From positions 1,798,001-1,862,000 of the forward strand of contig NZ_CP029480.1 in NCBI RefSeq assembly GCF_003258705.1: a stretch of DNA of 64,000 bases, in the 5' to 3' direction. The notes beneath the pieces were generated by a model that saw nothing but the letters and a program-made list of their open reading frames with translations, had not been told where the DNA came from and searched no databases. The position numbers were made by a program, and so were the translations under genes. Below, in pieces: positions 8,976 to 18,711 of the stretch (position 1 is the first letter of the stretch; every line of letters begins with the position of its first letter). Source of the stretch: Arcticibacterium luteifluviistationis (GTDB lineage Bacteria; Bacteroidota; Bacteroidia; Cytophagales; Spirosomataceae).

Positions 8976-9683
8976 TTATTTGTAAAGAGTAAGTTGTTGT
9001 CTGGTGAATTCGGAGAGAATTTTAATAAAGAATTTGGGATAAAGTATAGCGTACCTTTTAATTAACTTAGGTTCTTTAAATATTCTATATAACCATCGTA
9101 TTTCGAGTTTATCGTAAAACGAAGGATAGTAATCCGTTGAATCCGAAATTTGATGTAAAAAACCTCCGCAAGTAAAACCATATCCGGTCCAACCTGTTTT
9201 TTTTAGATTTATTAAGAATGATTCTTGTTTTGGGGTTCCCATCCCACATATAATCAGATTGATTTTTTTTTCATTTATCAACTTAAAAGCCTTTTCGTAC
9301 TCTTCAGGAGTTGAAAAGTATCCATTGCGATAATATTCAATTTCGATATTATACTTCAGTTCAATCTTTTTTGCTGCCGCAGCTATCAGTTCTTCCTTCG
9401 TTCCAATTAAAGCAATCTTTAGATTTAATTCTTTTGCTTTATTAAATACGAATGAGGCCAAAGACGTTTCATCAAAACTGAATCGTTGAATTTTATTTGG
9501 CATTAGTAAGTTATTTAGCTGAACTAAGGAGATTCCATCCACGTACCATTGGTCAATTCCATCAATTGTTGATTGATCATCTATAATTAGATTGAAAGAG
9601 TGAGGGTTTAAAAAAGATGTTATGCCGGGTTTGAATTCAAAAGGTTTAATCCTTTTTAGGACATCTAAGTATGGAGTTCTCAT
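8976..9683 (-). CDS. WecG/TagA/CpsF-family glycosyltransferase
   Basis: This 235-residue protein matches the GT26 family, which transfers N-acetylmannosaminuronate, N-acetylmannosamine or glucose to lipid-linked acceptors on the cytoplasmic membrane. Diagnostic pieces are LIICGMGTPKQESF (about residues 143-156), the G-x-G-F-T-C-G-G-F-L-H-Q-I-S stretch soon after, and a C-terminal RLYR-like segment (EIRWLYRIFKEP). The usual central Asp region is present as DQWYVDGISLV. The length is normal. It is the last glycosyltransferase gene before ugd. The sugar donor is unknown. Confidence 0.88.
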   Translation of the reverse strand: MRTPYLDVLKRIKPFEFKPGITSFLNPHSFNLIIDDQSTIDGIDQWYVDGISLVQLNNLLMPNKIQRFSFDETSLASFVFNKAKELNLKIALIGTKEELIAAAAKKIELKYNIEIEYYRNGYFSTPEEYEKAFKLINEKKINLIICGMGTPKQESFLINLKKTGWTGYGFTCGGFLHQISDSTDYYPSFYDKLEIRWLYRIFKEPKLIKRYAILYPKFFIKILSEFTRQQLTLYK

Positions 9684-9762
9684 GGTTTTAGGCTACTTCT
9701 TATGATTTTTGACCAAAAATAGATTTAAGTAAGTTTTACTGGTAAGTCAAATTAGGGTGATA

Positions 9763-10860
9763 TTATGCTTTAGTATCATTTGTTAATTTTAAAAAGCGAG
9801 AAGTCATTTTTTCAGGCGTTAGATCTGCTACTTTGAGTAAGGAGAGATTACGATACTTTTCCATGGCAGTATTTTCTGACATAAGATGATTGATAGCTTT
9901 AGCCCATTCTATTTCGTCGTTATTGGCCAAGATACCTGCGTACTTATCTTCAGCGTCTATTTGAAGAAAGTTTGTAAAAGACGGAATATTACTAAATACT
10001 ATAGGCAAGCCGTAAGACATGGCTTCAATAAGAGAATTGCTTAATCCCTCATATTTAGAAGGGATTACAAATATGTCGGAGGCACGCAATAATAGACGTA
10101 CTTGTTCTCTTTCTAAATCTCCAAGTAAGACTATCTTGTTTTCGACTCCGAGTAAGTTAATCTGGTTTGTGATTTTGTGCCGTAAAGGGCCATCTCCTGC
10201 CAAGTAGAGGATGGCGTTGTCTACGTGTTTCATGGTTTTCACTAATAACTCATGATTTTTTTGGTCGTGTAATCTTCCTACACACGTAAGAACTACTTTG
10301 TCAGTAGCAATGCCGAGCTTTTCTCTTGCTTCTTCTTGAGAAATGGAAAGGTCAGCAGGCTCTACACAGTTATTTATTACGGAGAGGTTCTTTTTATATG
10401 ATTCAGGATATTTAGAGAAGGCCTCCAGTCCTGCTTGAGAGTTGCATACATTGGAGGTATAGAAGCCTCTAGAACCAATAAACTTATCAAAAAAGCGTAC
10501 TACTTTACCATAGATTTGAGGAGGGTTTCGCTGTGAAGCTATTCTGTACTTTACCCCTAGCTTTTTTCCAATATAAGCTGATAGAATATTTGCGAGGGGT
10601 AAGAAACTTATAATAGCATCAGGTTTTTCTAGCTTTATCAAGTGGTAAAGTTTTTTAGATACCTTAAAATAGGCTATTGGTGATTTTAAGCTGGTTGTTA
10701 GGTAGTACGCATTCTCAATATTTGAATATTGAGAGTCTTCTTTTCTTATAAATACAATTTTACTTTCAGGTAGAATTTTCTTGACTTCGTTATACAAAAA
10801 AGTTATCATTTTAGAAGCTCCTCCATTTGCTGAGGAATTAGTGACAAATATAATTTTCAT
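9763..10860 (-). CDS. GT4-family glycosyltransferase
   Basis: This 365-residue cytoplasmic GT-B enzyme shows an N-terminal Gly-rich acceptor loop (NSSANGGASKM), the donor-domain start LTCVGRLHDQKNHELL (about 190-205), AGDGPLR, and the E-x7-E element KYEGLSNSLIEAMSYGLP (about 275-292). These are hallmarks of retaining GT4 enzymes, often called GalNAc- or mannosyl-transferases in capsule loci. The specific sugar cannot be assigned. It is one of three GT4 genes that, with the GT26 enzyme, probably build the repeat unit. Confidence 0.9.
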   Translation of the reverse strand: MKIIFVTNSSANGGASKMITFLYNEVKKILPESKIVFIRKEDSQYSNIENAYYLTTSLKSPIAYFKVSKKLYHLIKLEKPDAIISFLPLANILSAYIGKKLGVKYRIASQRNPPQIYGKVVRFFDKFIGSRGFYTSNVCNSQAGLEAFSKYPESYKKNLSVINNCVEPADLSISQEEAREKLGIATDKVVLTCVGRLHDQKNHELLVKTMKHVDNAILYLAGDGPLRHKITNQINLLGVENKIVLLGDLEREQVRLLLRASDIFVIPSKYEGLSNSLIEAMSYGLPIVFSNIPSFTNFLQIDAEDKYAGILANNDEIEWAKAINHLMSENTAMEKYRNLSLLKVADLTPEKMTSRFLKLTNDTKA

Positions 10861-10916
10861 GTCTTTTAAGAAATTAGTTTGGAGGGGAAAATTGAGTGTG
10901 CTAGAAGTATACTTTC

Positions 10917-11996
10917 TTAACTAAATAAGTTTTCGAAATCTTTTTTTGTTGCTGATGAATATGTGGATTTTATTCTTCCCAATTTTGGACCTAATATCAT
11001 TGATTTGGCAAGACCGTCAATGTCATCTACATCTACCACATATCCATCTATCCCGTTATTAATAAGTCTGTTGATTACTGGAACTGAATTGGTGGCAACT
11101 ACTGGCGTTCCAAGATAAAGGGATTCAATAATCACATTTGGTAAGCCTTCATTCCGTGATGGTAGAATAAAGCAATCTGCGTATTTCATGTACACATAGG
11201 GGTTTGTACTGAATCCATGGAATATAATACTGTTCTGAATCCCAAGGCTCGAAGCTTGCTCTCTTAATTCTAGGTAATAAGGGCTAAAAGTACCTTCTAT
11301 ATCGCCAACGATATGAAGAATTGAGTTTGGCTTTTTTTTAATTACTTGATGAAAAGCACTTAATAGCGTATCTAATCCTTTTACTTTACTAATTCTCCCT
11401 ACAAAAGTGTAATTGATAACAGATTTGTTGAATAGTGAGGTGGCCTTGGTAAGCTTGGTCTCTATTTTTTCAGTATTAACGGGGTTTGCTAAAGTTACCA
11501 CTTTTTCACTGTTCAAACGCAGAATCTTTACGTGCTCAGAATTCATTTCGTCAGTTTGAACTATAAGCTTATTTGCAAAGTGATAAGAAAGAAACAAGCG
11601 TATTTTTTGAATTGAAGACTGTGTGTGTAAGTAATTGTTTGCTCTAATTATAACCTTTATACGAAAGAATAATATTGAGGCAAAGCAGAGCCTTATATTT
11701 ATTGGCATTAAAGATGAAAAGGCAATTTGCGGCTTCTCTTTAAGGAGAACGAAGAATATCTTAGTGGTAAGGAAATCTTTAAAGTATTTAACTTTAATAA
11801 GATGAACCGTTTTATCAGCGGGTATAAACTTAGCAATACGTCCTAGGTCTTTTCCGATAACATAGAAGATTACCTCATAACGTTCGGGGTCTAGAAAACC
11901 AGCAATATTTAATGTCATTAATTCAGCACCCCCAGAATAAGCGTTTACGAAAAAAAGCACTTTTTGTTTGAGATTACTTTTGATTGATGTATCCAA
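10917..11996 (-). CDS. GT4-family glycosyltransferase
   Basis: This 359-residue GT-B enzyme has the Gly-rich N-terminal loop NAYSGGAELM, the donor-domain strand NYTFVGRISKVKGLDTLL and the E-x7-E motif SRNEGLPNVIIESLYLGTP followed by VVATNSVP. It is clearly paralogous to its downstream neighbour at 9763-10860, from which 56 bp separate it. A role in adding one sugar of the polymer repeat unit is inferred from the operon. Donor and linkage cannot be read from the sequence. Confidence 0.9.
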   Translation of the reverse strand: MDTSIKSNLKQKVLFFVNAYSGGAELMTLNIAGFLDPERYEVIFYVIGKDLGRIAKFIPADKTVHLIKVKYFKDFLTTKIFFVLLKEKPQIAFSSLMPINIRLCFASILFFRIKVIIRANNYLHTQSSIQKIRLFLSYHFANKLIVQTDEMNSEHVKILRLNSEKVVTLANPVNTEKIETKLTKATSLFNKSVINYTFVGRISKVKGLDTLLSAFHQVIKKKPNSILHIVGDIEGTFSPYYLELREQASSLGIQNSIIFHGFSTNPYVYMKYADCFILPSRNEGLPNVIIESLYLGTPVVATNSVPVINRLINNGIDGYVVDVDDIDGLAKSMILGPKLGRIKSTYSSATKKDFENLFS

Positions 11997-12055
11997 TATC
12001 TTTTAAGTTTAAGTTTTTCGAAAATAGGCAAATCTAAAACAATCAAGTGTTTAGG

Positions 12056-12640
12056 TTAAATGTTGGAGTTGGGTATTATATTTTTGATATCAATTTCTTT
12101 GATTCGCTTTGCTGGGGAACCTGCTAGCATAATACCATCTTCATTAAAACTCTTATTTACAGAAGAATTGGCAGCAATTGCTATGTTATTTCCAATAGTA
12201 ATATCTCCAAATATTTTCGCACCTGGGCCTATGTAGACATTATTGCCTATTTGTGGAGCTTTTTTGCTTCCACCTGAGGCTCCAATATTTGTGTTGGCGT
12301 GGATTCTACAATTCTTTCCAATTTTCGCTTTATCGTTAATAACAATTGTTCCATAATGAACAATGGCTAAACCCGGTCCAAAAACATTAATTGGAATTGA
12401 AAAGCCCATCCTCAAGGAGTATTTTCTAAATCTAATTTTAAGGAAACTTCCATATAGCTTTCCCAAAAAATCGGTTCTACTATTTTTATAATATTCTAGC
12501 TTGCGTAATTTCTTTTGAAATTTCCAGATATAATTTGGAGCAATTAGTTCCTTAATTGGCGTTTTCCAATTGGTTTTAATACCTAAGGAATTCTTATCTT
12601 CAGTAAGATATTCTAAATACTCCTTCTTGGATTGGATCAT
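12056..12640 (-). CDS. Serine acetyltransferase-like hexapeptide acyltransferase
   Basis: This 194-residue protein has an alpha-helical N-terminal part and a left-handed beta-helix from about residue 85: GPGLAIVHYGTIVIN, KIGKNCRIHANTNIGA, PQIGNNVYIGPGAKI and ITIGNNIAIAANSSVNKS. That order, with the HYGTIVIN-type active-site turn, is found in CysE-like O-acetyltransferases of capsule loci. Its position between glycosyltransferases suggests it acetylates a repeat-unit sugar rather than free serine. It ends the string of tightly packed genes that begins at 16565; its start is 3 bp past the preceding stop. Confidence 0.85.
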   Translation of the reverse strand: MIQSKKEYLEYLTEDKNSLGIKTNWKTPIKELIAPNYIWKFQKKLRKLEYYKNSRTDFLGKLYGSFLKIRFRKYSLRMGFSIPINVFGPGLAIVHYGTIVINDKAKIGKNCRIHANTNIGASGGSKKAPQIGNNVYIGPGAKIFGDITIGNNIAIAANSSVNKSFNEDGIMLAGSPAKRIKEIDIKNIIPNSNI

Positions 12641-12643
12641 AGA

Positions 12644-13819
12644 CTATTTGGAGTTTTTTGTAATTGTATCATTTTTTTGAATAAAAGAGAGTAGGTATTC
12701 AGAGAATCTATCCAAGTCTTCTTGCTGCTTTTTTTGTATTACATTTGATTGGTTCAAAGCTTTTGACATGAATCGCTTGCGGGTATTTTCGTTTTCCATT
12801 TGCAAAATTCTCATTTTAATTTCACTCGTTATTAAAGGGTTAAAATATAGGGCTGCTTCTCCGCATACTTCAGGAATGGAGGCTATTGCAGATGCAATTA
12901 CAGGAGTACCTTGTGCCATAGCTTCTAAAGGAGGGTAGCCAAATCCCTCGTTTAAAGAAGGGTATACGAAGAGGTAAGCATCTCTGTACAAGGATCTCAG
13001 CATGCTTTCTTCTACATAATCTAAGAATTCAAATCTGGAATGATTTTTTATCTGCTTTTGAAGTATTTTGGGTTGTTTAATTCCCGTTACTATAACTTTT
13101 CCCTCGAAATTAGGTCTTTCAGAAAATATCTCATCAAAGGCTTTTAAAGCTCTTATCGAATTTTTTATCCATCTATTTCCACTCACAAGTAAATAGTACT
13201 TTTCTCTATTTTTTTCTATGCTTGTAGCTAATGAAGACTCTATGGTAGACGGTGAGTAAAATACTTGTAATTGCTCCTCTTTTAAACTTGGAATAAAGGA
13301 TAAAAGGGAGCCTTTTGAATGTTCAGATACTGTTATGAAATGGAGATTGTTCTGTTTTAAAATTTTTCTATATCGTTCTCTTGCTGAGTTAAACTCGCTT
13401 TTAGCTTTCCATTGATAGTGAAAATGGTATGGAAAGCTAAATTTAGTTTCTTTGTAGGCTACTTTATACTTATCAAAGGGCATCTCTAGTACTCTTAAAC
13501 CATGGATAGTGGCTATGTAGGTTATATCCTCTCCAATGATAGAAATATCTTTTTCTAATATAGGGCTATAAATAACAGCCTTATGCTCTTTAGCGGCAGT
13601 TTTTAAGGTTAGGTTATTACAATCAATCATTAAAATGTTATAATCTGAACAAGCACTTTTAATAAGGGGATTGAGCCAATTTTTTGAATTATAGTAGGCT
13701 ATGATATTAGGAGACTTTTTTATTAGTGCCTTAAAAACTATTTCCCCATACTTACCACCACCATGAAATTTGGCCCCATTTATTGGTTGTGTTTTTGTTA
13801 AATCAAATATTAGCTTCAT
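12644..13819 (-). CDS. GT4-family glycosyltransferase (mannosyltransferase-like)
   Basis: This 391-residue GT-B enzyme is recognised by its donor half: YYLLVSGNRWIKNSIRAL (about 208-225), the loop KQPKILQKQIK, and LNEGFGYPPLEAMAQGTPVI with SIPEVCGEAALYFNP (about 284-318). The last pattern is typical of GT4 mannosyl- or rhamnosyltransferases of O-antigen loci. The start ATG overlaps the polymerase gene by 4 bp, so the two are translationally coupled. Confidence 0.9.
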   Translation of the reverse strand: MKLIFDLTKTQPINGAKFHGGGKYGEIVFKALIKKSPNIIAYYNSKNWLNPLIKSACSDYNILMIDCNNLTLKTAAKEHKAVIYSPILEKDISIIGEDITYIATIHGLRVLEMPFDKYKVAYKETKFSFPYHFHYQWKAKSEFNSARERYRKILKQNNLHFITVSEHSKGSLLSFIPSLKEEQLQVFYSPSTIESSLATSIEKNREKYYLLVSGNRWIKNSIRALKAFDEIFSERPNFEGKVIVTGIKQPKILQKQIKNHSRFEFLDYVEESMLRSLYRDAYLFVYPSLNEGFGYPPLEAMAQGTPVIASAIASIPEVCGEAALYFNPLITSEIKMRILQMENENTRKRFMSKALNQSNVIQKKQQEDLDRFSEYLLSFIQKNDTITKNSK

Positions 13820-15045
13820 TTGTGTAAGTGTTTTATAGGTGGGTTAGTGATGTATTTTGGGGGTAGAATTAATTCAAAAAGACCAGGTCTAAATAAGTAA
13901 GCAGATAGGGAAAATAATAGTAAGGGTATGTATTGGGTAAATAGTGAGTTATTAGTAGAGGCTAGTAGAAGAAATGATATACTTACAATGGCTGCATTAT
14001 AAAGTGTGTACCGTTTGAGATGTATTTTAAGGAGACGTATGTATAGTAAAGCGAACAAAATCACGAATATTAATCCAAAAAGAATGATTTCGCATATCCA
14101 AAAGTTTTCTATTATTGTAAGGCCAGCATTTTCCTGAATCAACTTAAAGCGATTCATAGAACGACCAGTTAGAAATTCCGTTATCCCTTGATATTCAAAA
14201 ATAGAAAATACATCAAGGCGTTTTTGTCCACTCGCTTGGTCTAAAAGTTGACTTTTAAATAGCCTGCTACCTAAGCCATGGAAAACTACCAAGTAAGATA
14301 CCAAACCAGCGAAAGATACCGTACCAAAGTAAATGGAAAGCTTAGTAGGTAAAGATGTGCGTTTGTTTGATATAAGTTTCAATAAGTAAACTATAAACAA
14401 AAAGCAAGTAACAATAGTGGCGGCACGTGCATTGAAAGCCATAACAGCCGCAAAGCCGAGAGCCCATAGGAATAATTTATATTTATCTTTTAAAGAGGAT
14501 ATTATTATAAAGGAGTTAAGCGTAGTAACTATCAAGGCATTGGTTAGTGGAGAGCCATGCAAAGCGAAACTTCTGAAAGAAGAACCGCCTTGAGAGCCGT
14601 ATATATGACTTTCAAATGAAGTGTCAATCCAAAGGAATATGTGACCTCTGATTCCATATTCTGTTATTGCAATACCGCATTCTACAATATAGAAGATTAG
14701 AATAATCTTGAGAATTTGATGGCTTAACTTTAAATCCTTTTTTAAAGCTAGCTGATTAGGAAGTAATAAGAGAATTATTGGAGTTATTAGGAGAATCATT
14801 GAACTCCTGACAGAGTCAGTTAAAATACCTGTGAAATATCTATAGACTAACAAGATTACAATTGAAAGAATAATGTAGATCTCTGGTTTTCTTTGTTTTA
14901 AAGTTTGGCCTAAGTTTTTTTCTAATAGAATAGAAAGTAAAGACATGACTAATATGAAATATGAAAAAAGAAATGAATCTACATGTATAGTGTTGAGCAC
15001 ATTGGCACCAATGAAAAAAATGAGGAAGAAAATAAGTCTTATCAT
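13816..15045 (-). CDS. Wzy-like polysaccharide polymerase
   Basis: This 409-residue protein has about ten hydrophobic segments and a larger polar loop around residues 255-310 (GLGSRLFKSQLLDQASGQKR onward), the layout of O-antigen ligase/polymerase family proteins. Residues 140-165 (ESHIYGSQGGSSFRSFALHG) fit the first periplasmic loop. Wzy proteins join lipid-linked repeat units at the periplasmic face. Sequence conservation in this family is low, so the call rests on topology and on overlaps of 4 bp with both the flippase gene and the next glycosyltransferase. Confidence 0.8.
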   Translation of the reverse strand: MIRLIFFLIFFIGANVLNTIHVDSFLFSYFILVMSLLSILLEKNLGQTLKQRKPEIYIILSIVILLVYRYFTGILTDSVRSSMILLITPIILLLLPNQLALKKDLKLSHQILKIILIFYIVECGIAITEYGIRGHIFLWIDTSFESHIYGSQGGSSFRSFALHGSPLTNALIVTTLNSFIIISSLKDKYKLFLWALGFAAVMAFNARAATIVTCFLFIVYLLKLISNKRTSLPTKLSIYFGTVSFAGLVSYLVVFHGLGSRLFKSQLLDQASGQKRLDVFSIFEYQGITEFLTGRSMNRFKLIQENAGLTIIENFWICEIILFGLIFVILFALLYIRLLKIHLKRYTLYNAAIVSISFLLLASTNNSLFTQYIPLLLFSLSAYLFRPGLFELILPPKYITNPPIKHLHK

Positions 15046-16565
15046 TTTTTTAGTTTACGAATTATAAAAGTTTTAAGGACTTGAAGATCGGTTTTTTCAA
15101 TTCCAAATAGGTATATAAAGGCGGAAGCGGACAATGTAGAAAATAGACCTCCAATTATTAACTTGAAGATGTCGCTGCCTTCTAAATAGTATGAAAAAGT
15201 AAAAACGGTACTAAATACAGCCATAGAAACGAAAGCGATAGGCTTTACTACATTGGAAAGGTACCTTTTAAAGCTAGTACTAAGTTGTTTATTGATTTCT
15301 TGAATGGTGTAGAGCCAGTATAAGCTATCCATGGTTATAACTACTATTATAGGATAGTACGGGTTTTCAACAAGTAAAAGAACTCCGTAGGATATTGGTA
15401 AAGACATTAAGGTGAATATTCGTCCGTACAGTTGAATGTTTTTAATTTTTCCAGTAGCTGTTGCAATTTGGCTATAAGGAATAGGCAACATCCAGAAGTA
15501 AGACTGTATGATAACTAATTTGGTATACATGGTGGTGAACTCTGGAACCGTGTTTAACCATAATCTTAGAATATAATTGGTTTCGAGTAATAGAGGGAGC
15601 GTAACTACTAAAACCATGTAAAAGATATAAACAGTAGATTTTTCTGCCATTACTAACATTTCTTCTATTTCTCCTTTAGCGTAAGATTTTATCAGTTGTG
15701 GCTTTATTGCTAAATATATATTATTGACAAACTGATTAATGAAACGGCCTGCAGTGGTGGCTAGCCCTCTGGCAGTGTTAATTACTGGTCCAAAAAATAT
15801 ATTAAGCAAAATGCTGATTCCCTGAACTCCCAAAGACCAAGAAATGGAGCCAAAGATGTTGACACTTACAAAAGAAAACATCTCTTTAAATAGTGTGTTG
15901 TCCCAATAAAGCTTGTATCGAGATTCCGGATAAACGGTGTAGCAATAAATAATGTGAACCAAAAGCACAGTGAACTGAATTACTAATAGTAATGCACCAT
16001 AGAATATTAGTTTGTCAAAGTGCGTATTTGACGCTATTAAATATAAGATTGCTAATTTGGCGGTAGCTTCGAAAATGCTGAGATAAGCATAAATAGACAT
16101 GTTTTCTCGGGCAATGATTACACTTTGAAAACAAACTTGATTTATTTTAATGAAGGCAGCCAAAACAGAGAATTGATAAAGCCATGAAGCGGCTATTTGC
16201 CTGTCTGCAGGAATATTCAGTTTTTCATTTAATAACCAAAGTCCAGCAGTCTCCATAATGATTACTATGCAAATGGAGAATAGAAAATGTATTCCTACGC
16301 TTTGAGCAAAGTAATTGTTAGTAAGCTTCAGGTCGTTTTTTCCTAAACCAATACTTAAATAGCGTTGCGAGGAGTTGGTAAGGCTAGAGGAAACAAACTC
16401 TAACATAAGTACCACCGAGGCCACCACATTAAATATTCCTAAATCTTCTACTCCTAAAGTAGCTAGTAAGACTCTAGAACTATAGAGTCCGACGAACATC
16501 AGAAGGAACATTCTGACATAAAGGAACAAGGTATTTTTTACTAACCGTTTGGTTTTTGAAGGCAT
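15042..16565 (-). CDS. Wzx-like oligosaccharide flippase (MATE/MOP superfamily)
   Basis: This 507-residue protein has 12-14 predicted membrane segments. It begins KTRLVKNTLFLYVRMFLLM-like (basic head, then helix 1) with YSSRVLLATLGVEDLGIFNV, the characteristic first-loop pattern of polysaccharide-export flippases. GPVINTARGLATTAGRFINQF in the middle is also typical. It would move the undecaprenyl-linked repeat unit across the inner membrane. It overlaps the polymerase gene by 4 bp. Confidence 0.92.
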   Translation of the reverse strand: MPSKTKRLVKNTLFLYVRMFLLMFVGLYSSRVLLATLGVEDLGIFNVVASVVLMLEFVSSSLTNSSQRYLSIGLGKNDLKLTNNYFAQSVGIHFLFSICIVIIMETAGLWLLNEKLNIPADRQIAASWLYQFSVLAAFIKINQVCFQSVIIARENMSIYAYLSIFEATAKLAILYLIASNTHFDKLIFYGALLLVIQFTVLLVHIIYCYTVYPESRYKLYWDNTLFKEMFSFVSVNIFGSISWSLGVQGISILLNIFFGPVINTARGLATTAGRFINQFVNNIYLAIKPQLIKSYAKGEIEEMLVMAEKSTVYIFYMVLVVTLPLLLETNYILRLWLNTVPEFTTMYTKLVIIQSYFWMLPIPYSQIATATGKIKNIQLYGRIFTLMSLPISYGVLLLVENPYYPIIVVITMDSLYWLYTIQEINKQLSTSFKRYLSNVVKPIAFVSMAVFSTVFTFSYYLEGSDIFKLIIGGLFSTLSASAFIYLFGIEKTDLQVLKTFIIRKLKK

Positions 16566-16595
16566 TTGATATTGCTAGAGGTATAGACTAATGCT

Positions 16596-17162
16596 TTAAT
16601 CAATCGAGTTGTCCTTGTTTACTATAATTTTTGCAGGAATACCTGCTACAGTACAGTTATCTGGTATATCTTTAGTTACTACAGCTCCAGCACCGATGAT
16701 TACATTATCTCCAATGTTTAAAGGTGTTAGAAGAGTGGCTCCAGTACTTATATAACAATTATCTCCAATTGAAATTTTACTGTCCGTGTTAGGTTTCTTT
16801 TTGCCAATTAAAACCATGGGTAAGATTGTACAGTTTTTTCCAATCTTACCAACTTTCATTAAATGTCTAAAACCAGGGTGTACGAGGTTTAAGCCAGCAT
16901 CGGCTACGTTAACACCTACGTACAAGGAGTACTTCAATTGAGCGTGTCTATATAGAAAACGCCAGAATTCTTTTTTGATTAGTGAAATAGGACTTTTACG
17001 ATTATTGTTGAAATGATACTCATAATGTCTTAAGAAGGTAATGAAAGCAACAATAGGTAGGCTTTCGCTTCCTCTAAACCAGAGACTGACAAGGTTTAAA
17101 TTGTCGAAATGCTTTAAATCCTCTTTTAAATAGGAGTTTAAATCTTCTTTAGTTTTAATCAT
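16596..17162 (-). CDS. Serine acetyltransferase-like hexapeptide acyltransferase
   Basis: This 188-residue protein has an N-terminal helical part and a C-terminal left-handed beta-helix. Visible repeats are VNVADAGLNLVHPGFRHLM, KIGKNCTILPMVLIG, ISIGDNCYISTGATLL and LNIGDNVIIGAGAVVTKDIP, closing with the CysE/MaA-like NCTVAGIPAKIIVNK. It probably O-acetylates a sugar of the polymer with acetyl-CoA. It is a relative, not a close copy, of the proteins at 12056 and 18152. Confidence 0.86.
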   Translation of the reverse strand: MIKTKEDLNSYLKEDLKHFDNLNLVSLWFRGSESLPIVAFITFLRHYEYHFNNNRKSPISLIKKEFWRFLYRHAQLKYSLYVGVNVADAGLNLVHPGFRHLMKVGKIGKNCTILPMVLIGKKKPNTDSKISIGDNCYISTGATLLTPLNIGDNVIIGAGAVVTKDIPDNCTVAGIPAKIIVNKDNSID

Positions 17163-17171
17163 TTAGTTCTT

Positions 17172-18143
17172 TTATTTGAAATTAATAGCTTTGATATAGG
17201 GACTTCTAGATAAGTATGACACTTGTGCAACTATCAAAGTAGCTATCATTGTTGTGTATGGTACTATTTCCTTAGAGATACTTACACTTATCTGTTTTTT
17301 GATTAAAATATATCCTATGTTTTGATGAATCAGATACCAGATATAAGAGACACTCCCTAGTTTTTGAAGTATAGGGTATTCTAAAAACCCTTTGATTCTA
17401 GTTAGATTACTTTGATTAGATATTAGGAAATATAGTAGGGCAATAATAAGGGGTATGTAGAACAGGTGAATTTTAAAAGCTAATAGTAAAACATATACCA
17501 TAAATAGTAGGAGGTACTTACGAGGAGTTTTTAATGCCTTGTAAAGGAGTAACCCGGCAATTATTTGTATGTTGAAAAATGAAAAAAGAAGGAAATTTAA
17601 ATTGAATAGAGGTAGGAGTTCCTGTCTTTTAAGAAATGCTTGTGTAACTGTTAGAAAAAGGATGGTAATATAAAACCATAGCGAGTCTTGTAGTTTGAAC
17701 TTTGCTATTATGGAAAAAGTGAAATAGAATTTTACTAAAGCAAAGACATACCAATGTGCTCCTTCAATTTTTCCGGAAACGTATGGTAATATTAGAATAT
17801 CCTTAAGCAAGTCAATAAACGCAATGTCGTATCTACCTTCAAGTTTAAAATAAAAGAGAAAAGGGAAGATGAAGAGACAGGATATTAAATAGGCTGGATA
17901 TAGTCTTAATATCTTGTTTTTTAGCCATAGTAGCCCGCCATTCCTATGGTACTTATCAACTGTAAGTAAGGTTAAATATCCAGATATTAGAAAAAATATA
18001 CACACTCCTACTTTTCCACCATTATTATATGAAAAAGTGAAGGTTCCTCCGTACAGCTCAGCATATCTTGTGGTATAATGAAAAAGGACAACCCATATAC
18101 ATAGAAGACCTCTTAGGCCGTTAAAAAAATTCAAGTATTTCAT
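17172..18143 (-). CDS. Acyltransferase-3 family membrane protein
   Basis: This 323-residue protein has about ten membrane segments and opens with NGLRGLLCIWVVLFHYTTRY, the R-G-x-x-x-x-x-V-x-x-x-H signature of acyltransferase-3 proteins, followed by GGKVGVCIFFLISGYL, the second family motif. A third piece near the end is VSYIWYLIHQNIGYIL. Such proteins O-acetylate cell-surface sugars across the membrane. It sits between two hexapeptide acyltransferase genes (spacings 9 and 8 bp), so the polymer is probably acetylated at more than one position. Confidence 0.88.
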   Translation of the reverse strand: MKYLNFFNGLRGLLCIWVVLFHYTTRYAELYGGTFTFSYNNGGKVGVCIFFLISGYLTLLTVDKYHRNGGLLWLKNKILRLYPAYLISCLFIFPFLFYFKLEGRYDIAFIDLLKDILILPYVSGKIEGAHWYVFALVKFYFTFSIIAKFKLQDSLWFYITILFLTVTQAFLKRQELLPLFNLNFLLFSFFNIQIIAGLLLYKALKTPRKYLLLFMVYVLLLAFKIHLFYIPLIIALLYFLISNQSNLTRIKGFLEYPILQKLGSVSYIWYLIHQNIGYILIKKQISVSISKEIVPYTTMIATLIVAQVSYLSRSPYIKAINFK

Positions 18144-18151
18144 TTTGAGAA

Positions 18152-18691
18152 TTACTTTAATAACATATAATTCTTAGTTATAAATTTTTCATTAGGAGCT
18201 GATAAAAGCAATGCCTTTTTATCAGCTCCCGATAGGCCTTTTGAGTTTTGGTTATATTGTAGGTTGTTCTCAATATATTTTTCAAGCTTACAGATTATTT
18301 TAGCTGGATTTCCTCCTACTACATATCCTGAAGGGATTGATTTGCTAACTACACTACCAGCAGCAACCAGTACATTGTCTCCAATAGACACTCCAGGCAT
18401 AATCAAGGAGTTTGTACCTATGTAAACATAATTGCCGATAGCAACCTTTCCGAAGCAATCAAACTTTGGATGTTGTTTTCGGACAGCTCGTGCTCCACCA
18501 TGTGTAAATAGTTTTACGCCATCAGTTATTGAGCAATTGTTTCCGATTTCAATTAAATATGGTTCAGAACCCCAGAATTTTGAAGCTATAAAATTATTTA
18601 CACCTATTTTAACCCCTGCTAGTTTTGCTTGCTTTTCTAAGGGTAATAATCCTGTAATCCATTTAGAAATTCGTGAGCTTATTTTCTTCAT
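18152..18691 (-). CDS. Hexapeptide-repeat acyltransferase (maltose/colanic acetyltransferase type)
   Basis: This 179-residue protein is mostly left-handed beta-helix: VKIGVNNFIASKFWGSEPYL, IEIGNNCSITDGVKLFTHGG, VAIGNYVYIGTNSLIMPGVS and IGDNVLVAAGSVVSKSIPSG, then YVVGGNPAKIICKLEKY. The T-H-G-G turn contains the likely catalytic His. The C-terminal 45 residues are outside the helix and of unknown role. It is probably an O-acetyltransferase for a polymer sugar. Its stop is 8 bp before the next gene. Confidence 0.86.
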   Translation of the reverse strand: MKKISSRISKWITGLLPLEKQAKLAGVKIGVNNFIASKFWGSEPYLIEIGNNCSITDGVKLFTHGGARAVRKQHPKFDCFGKVAIGNYVYIGTNSLIMPGVSIGDNVLVAAGSVVSKSIPSGYVVGGNPAKIICKLEKYIENNLQYNQNSKGLSGADKKALLLSAPNEKFITKNYMLLK

Positions 18692-18711
18692 ATCTTAAAC
18701 TTTGTCAAATA

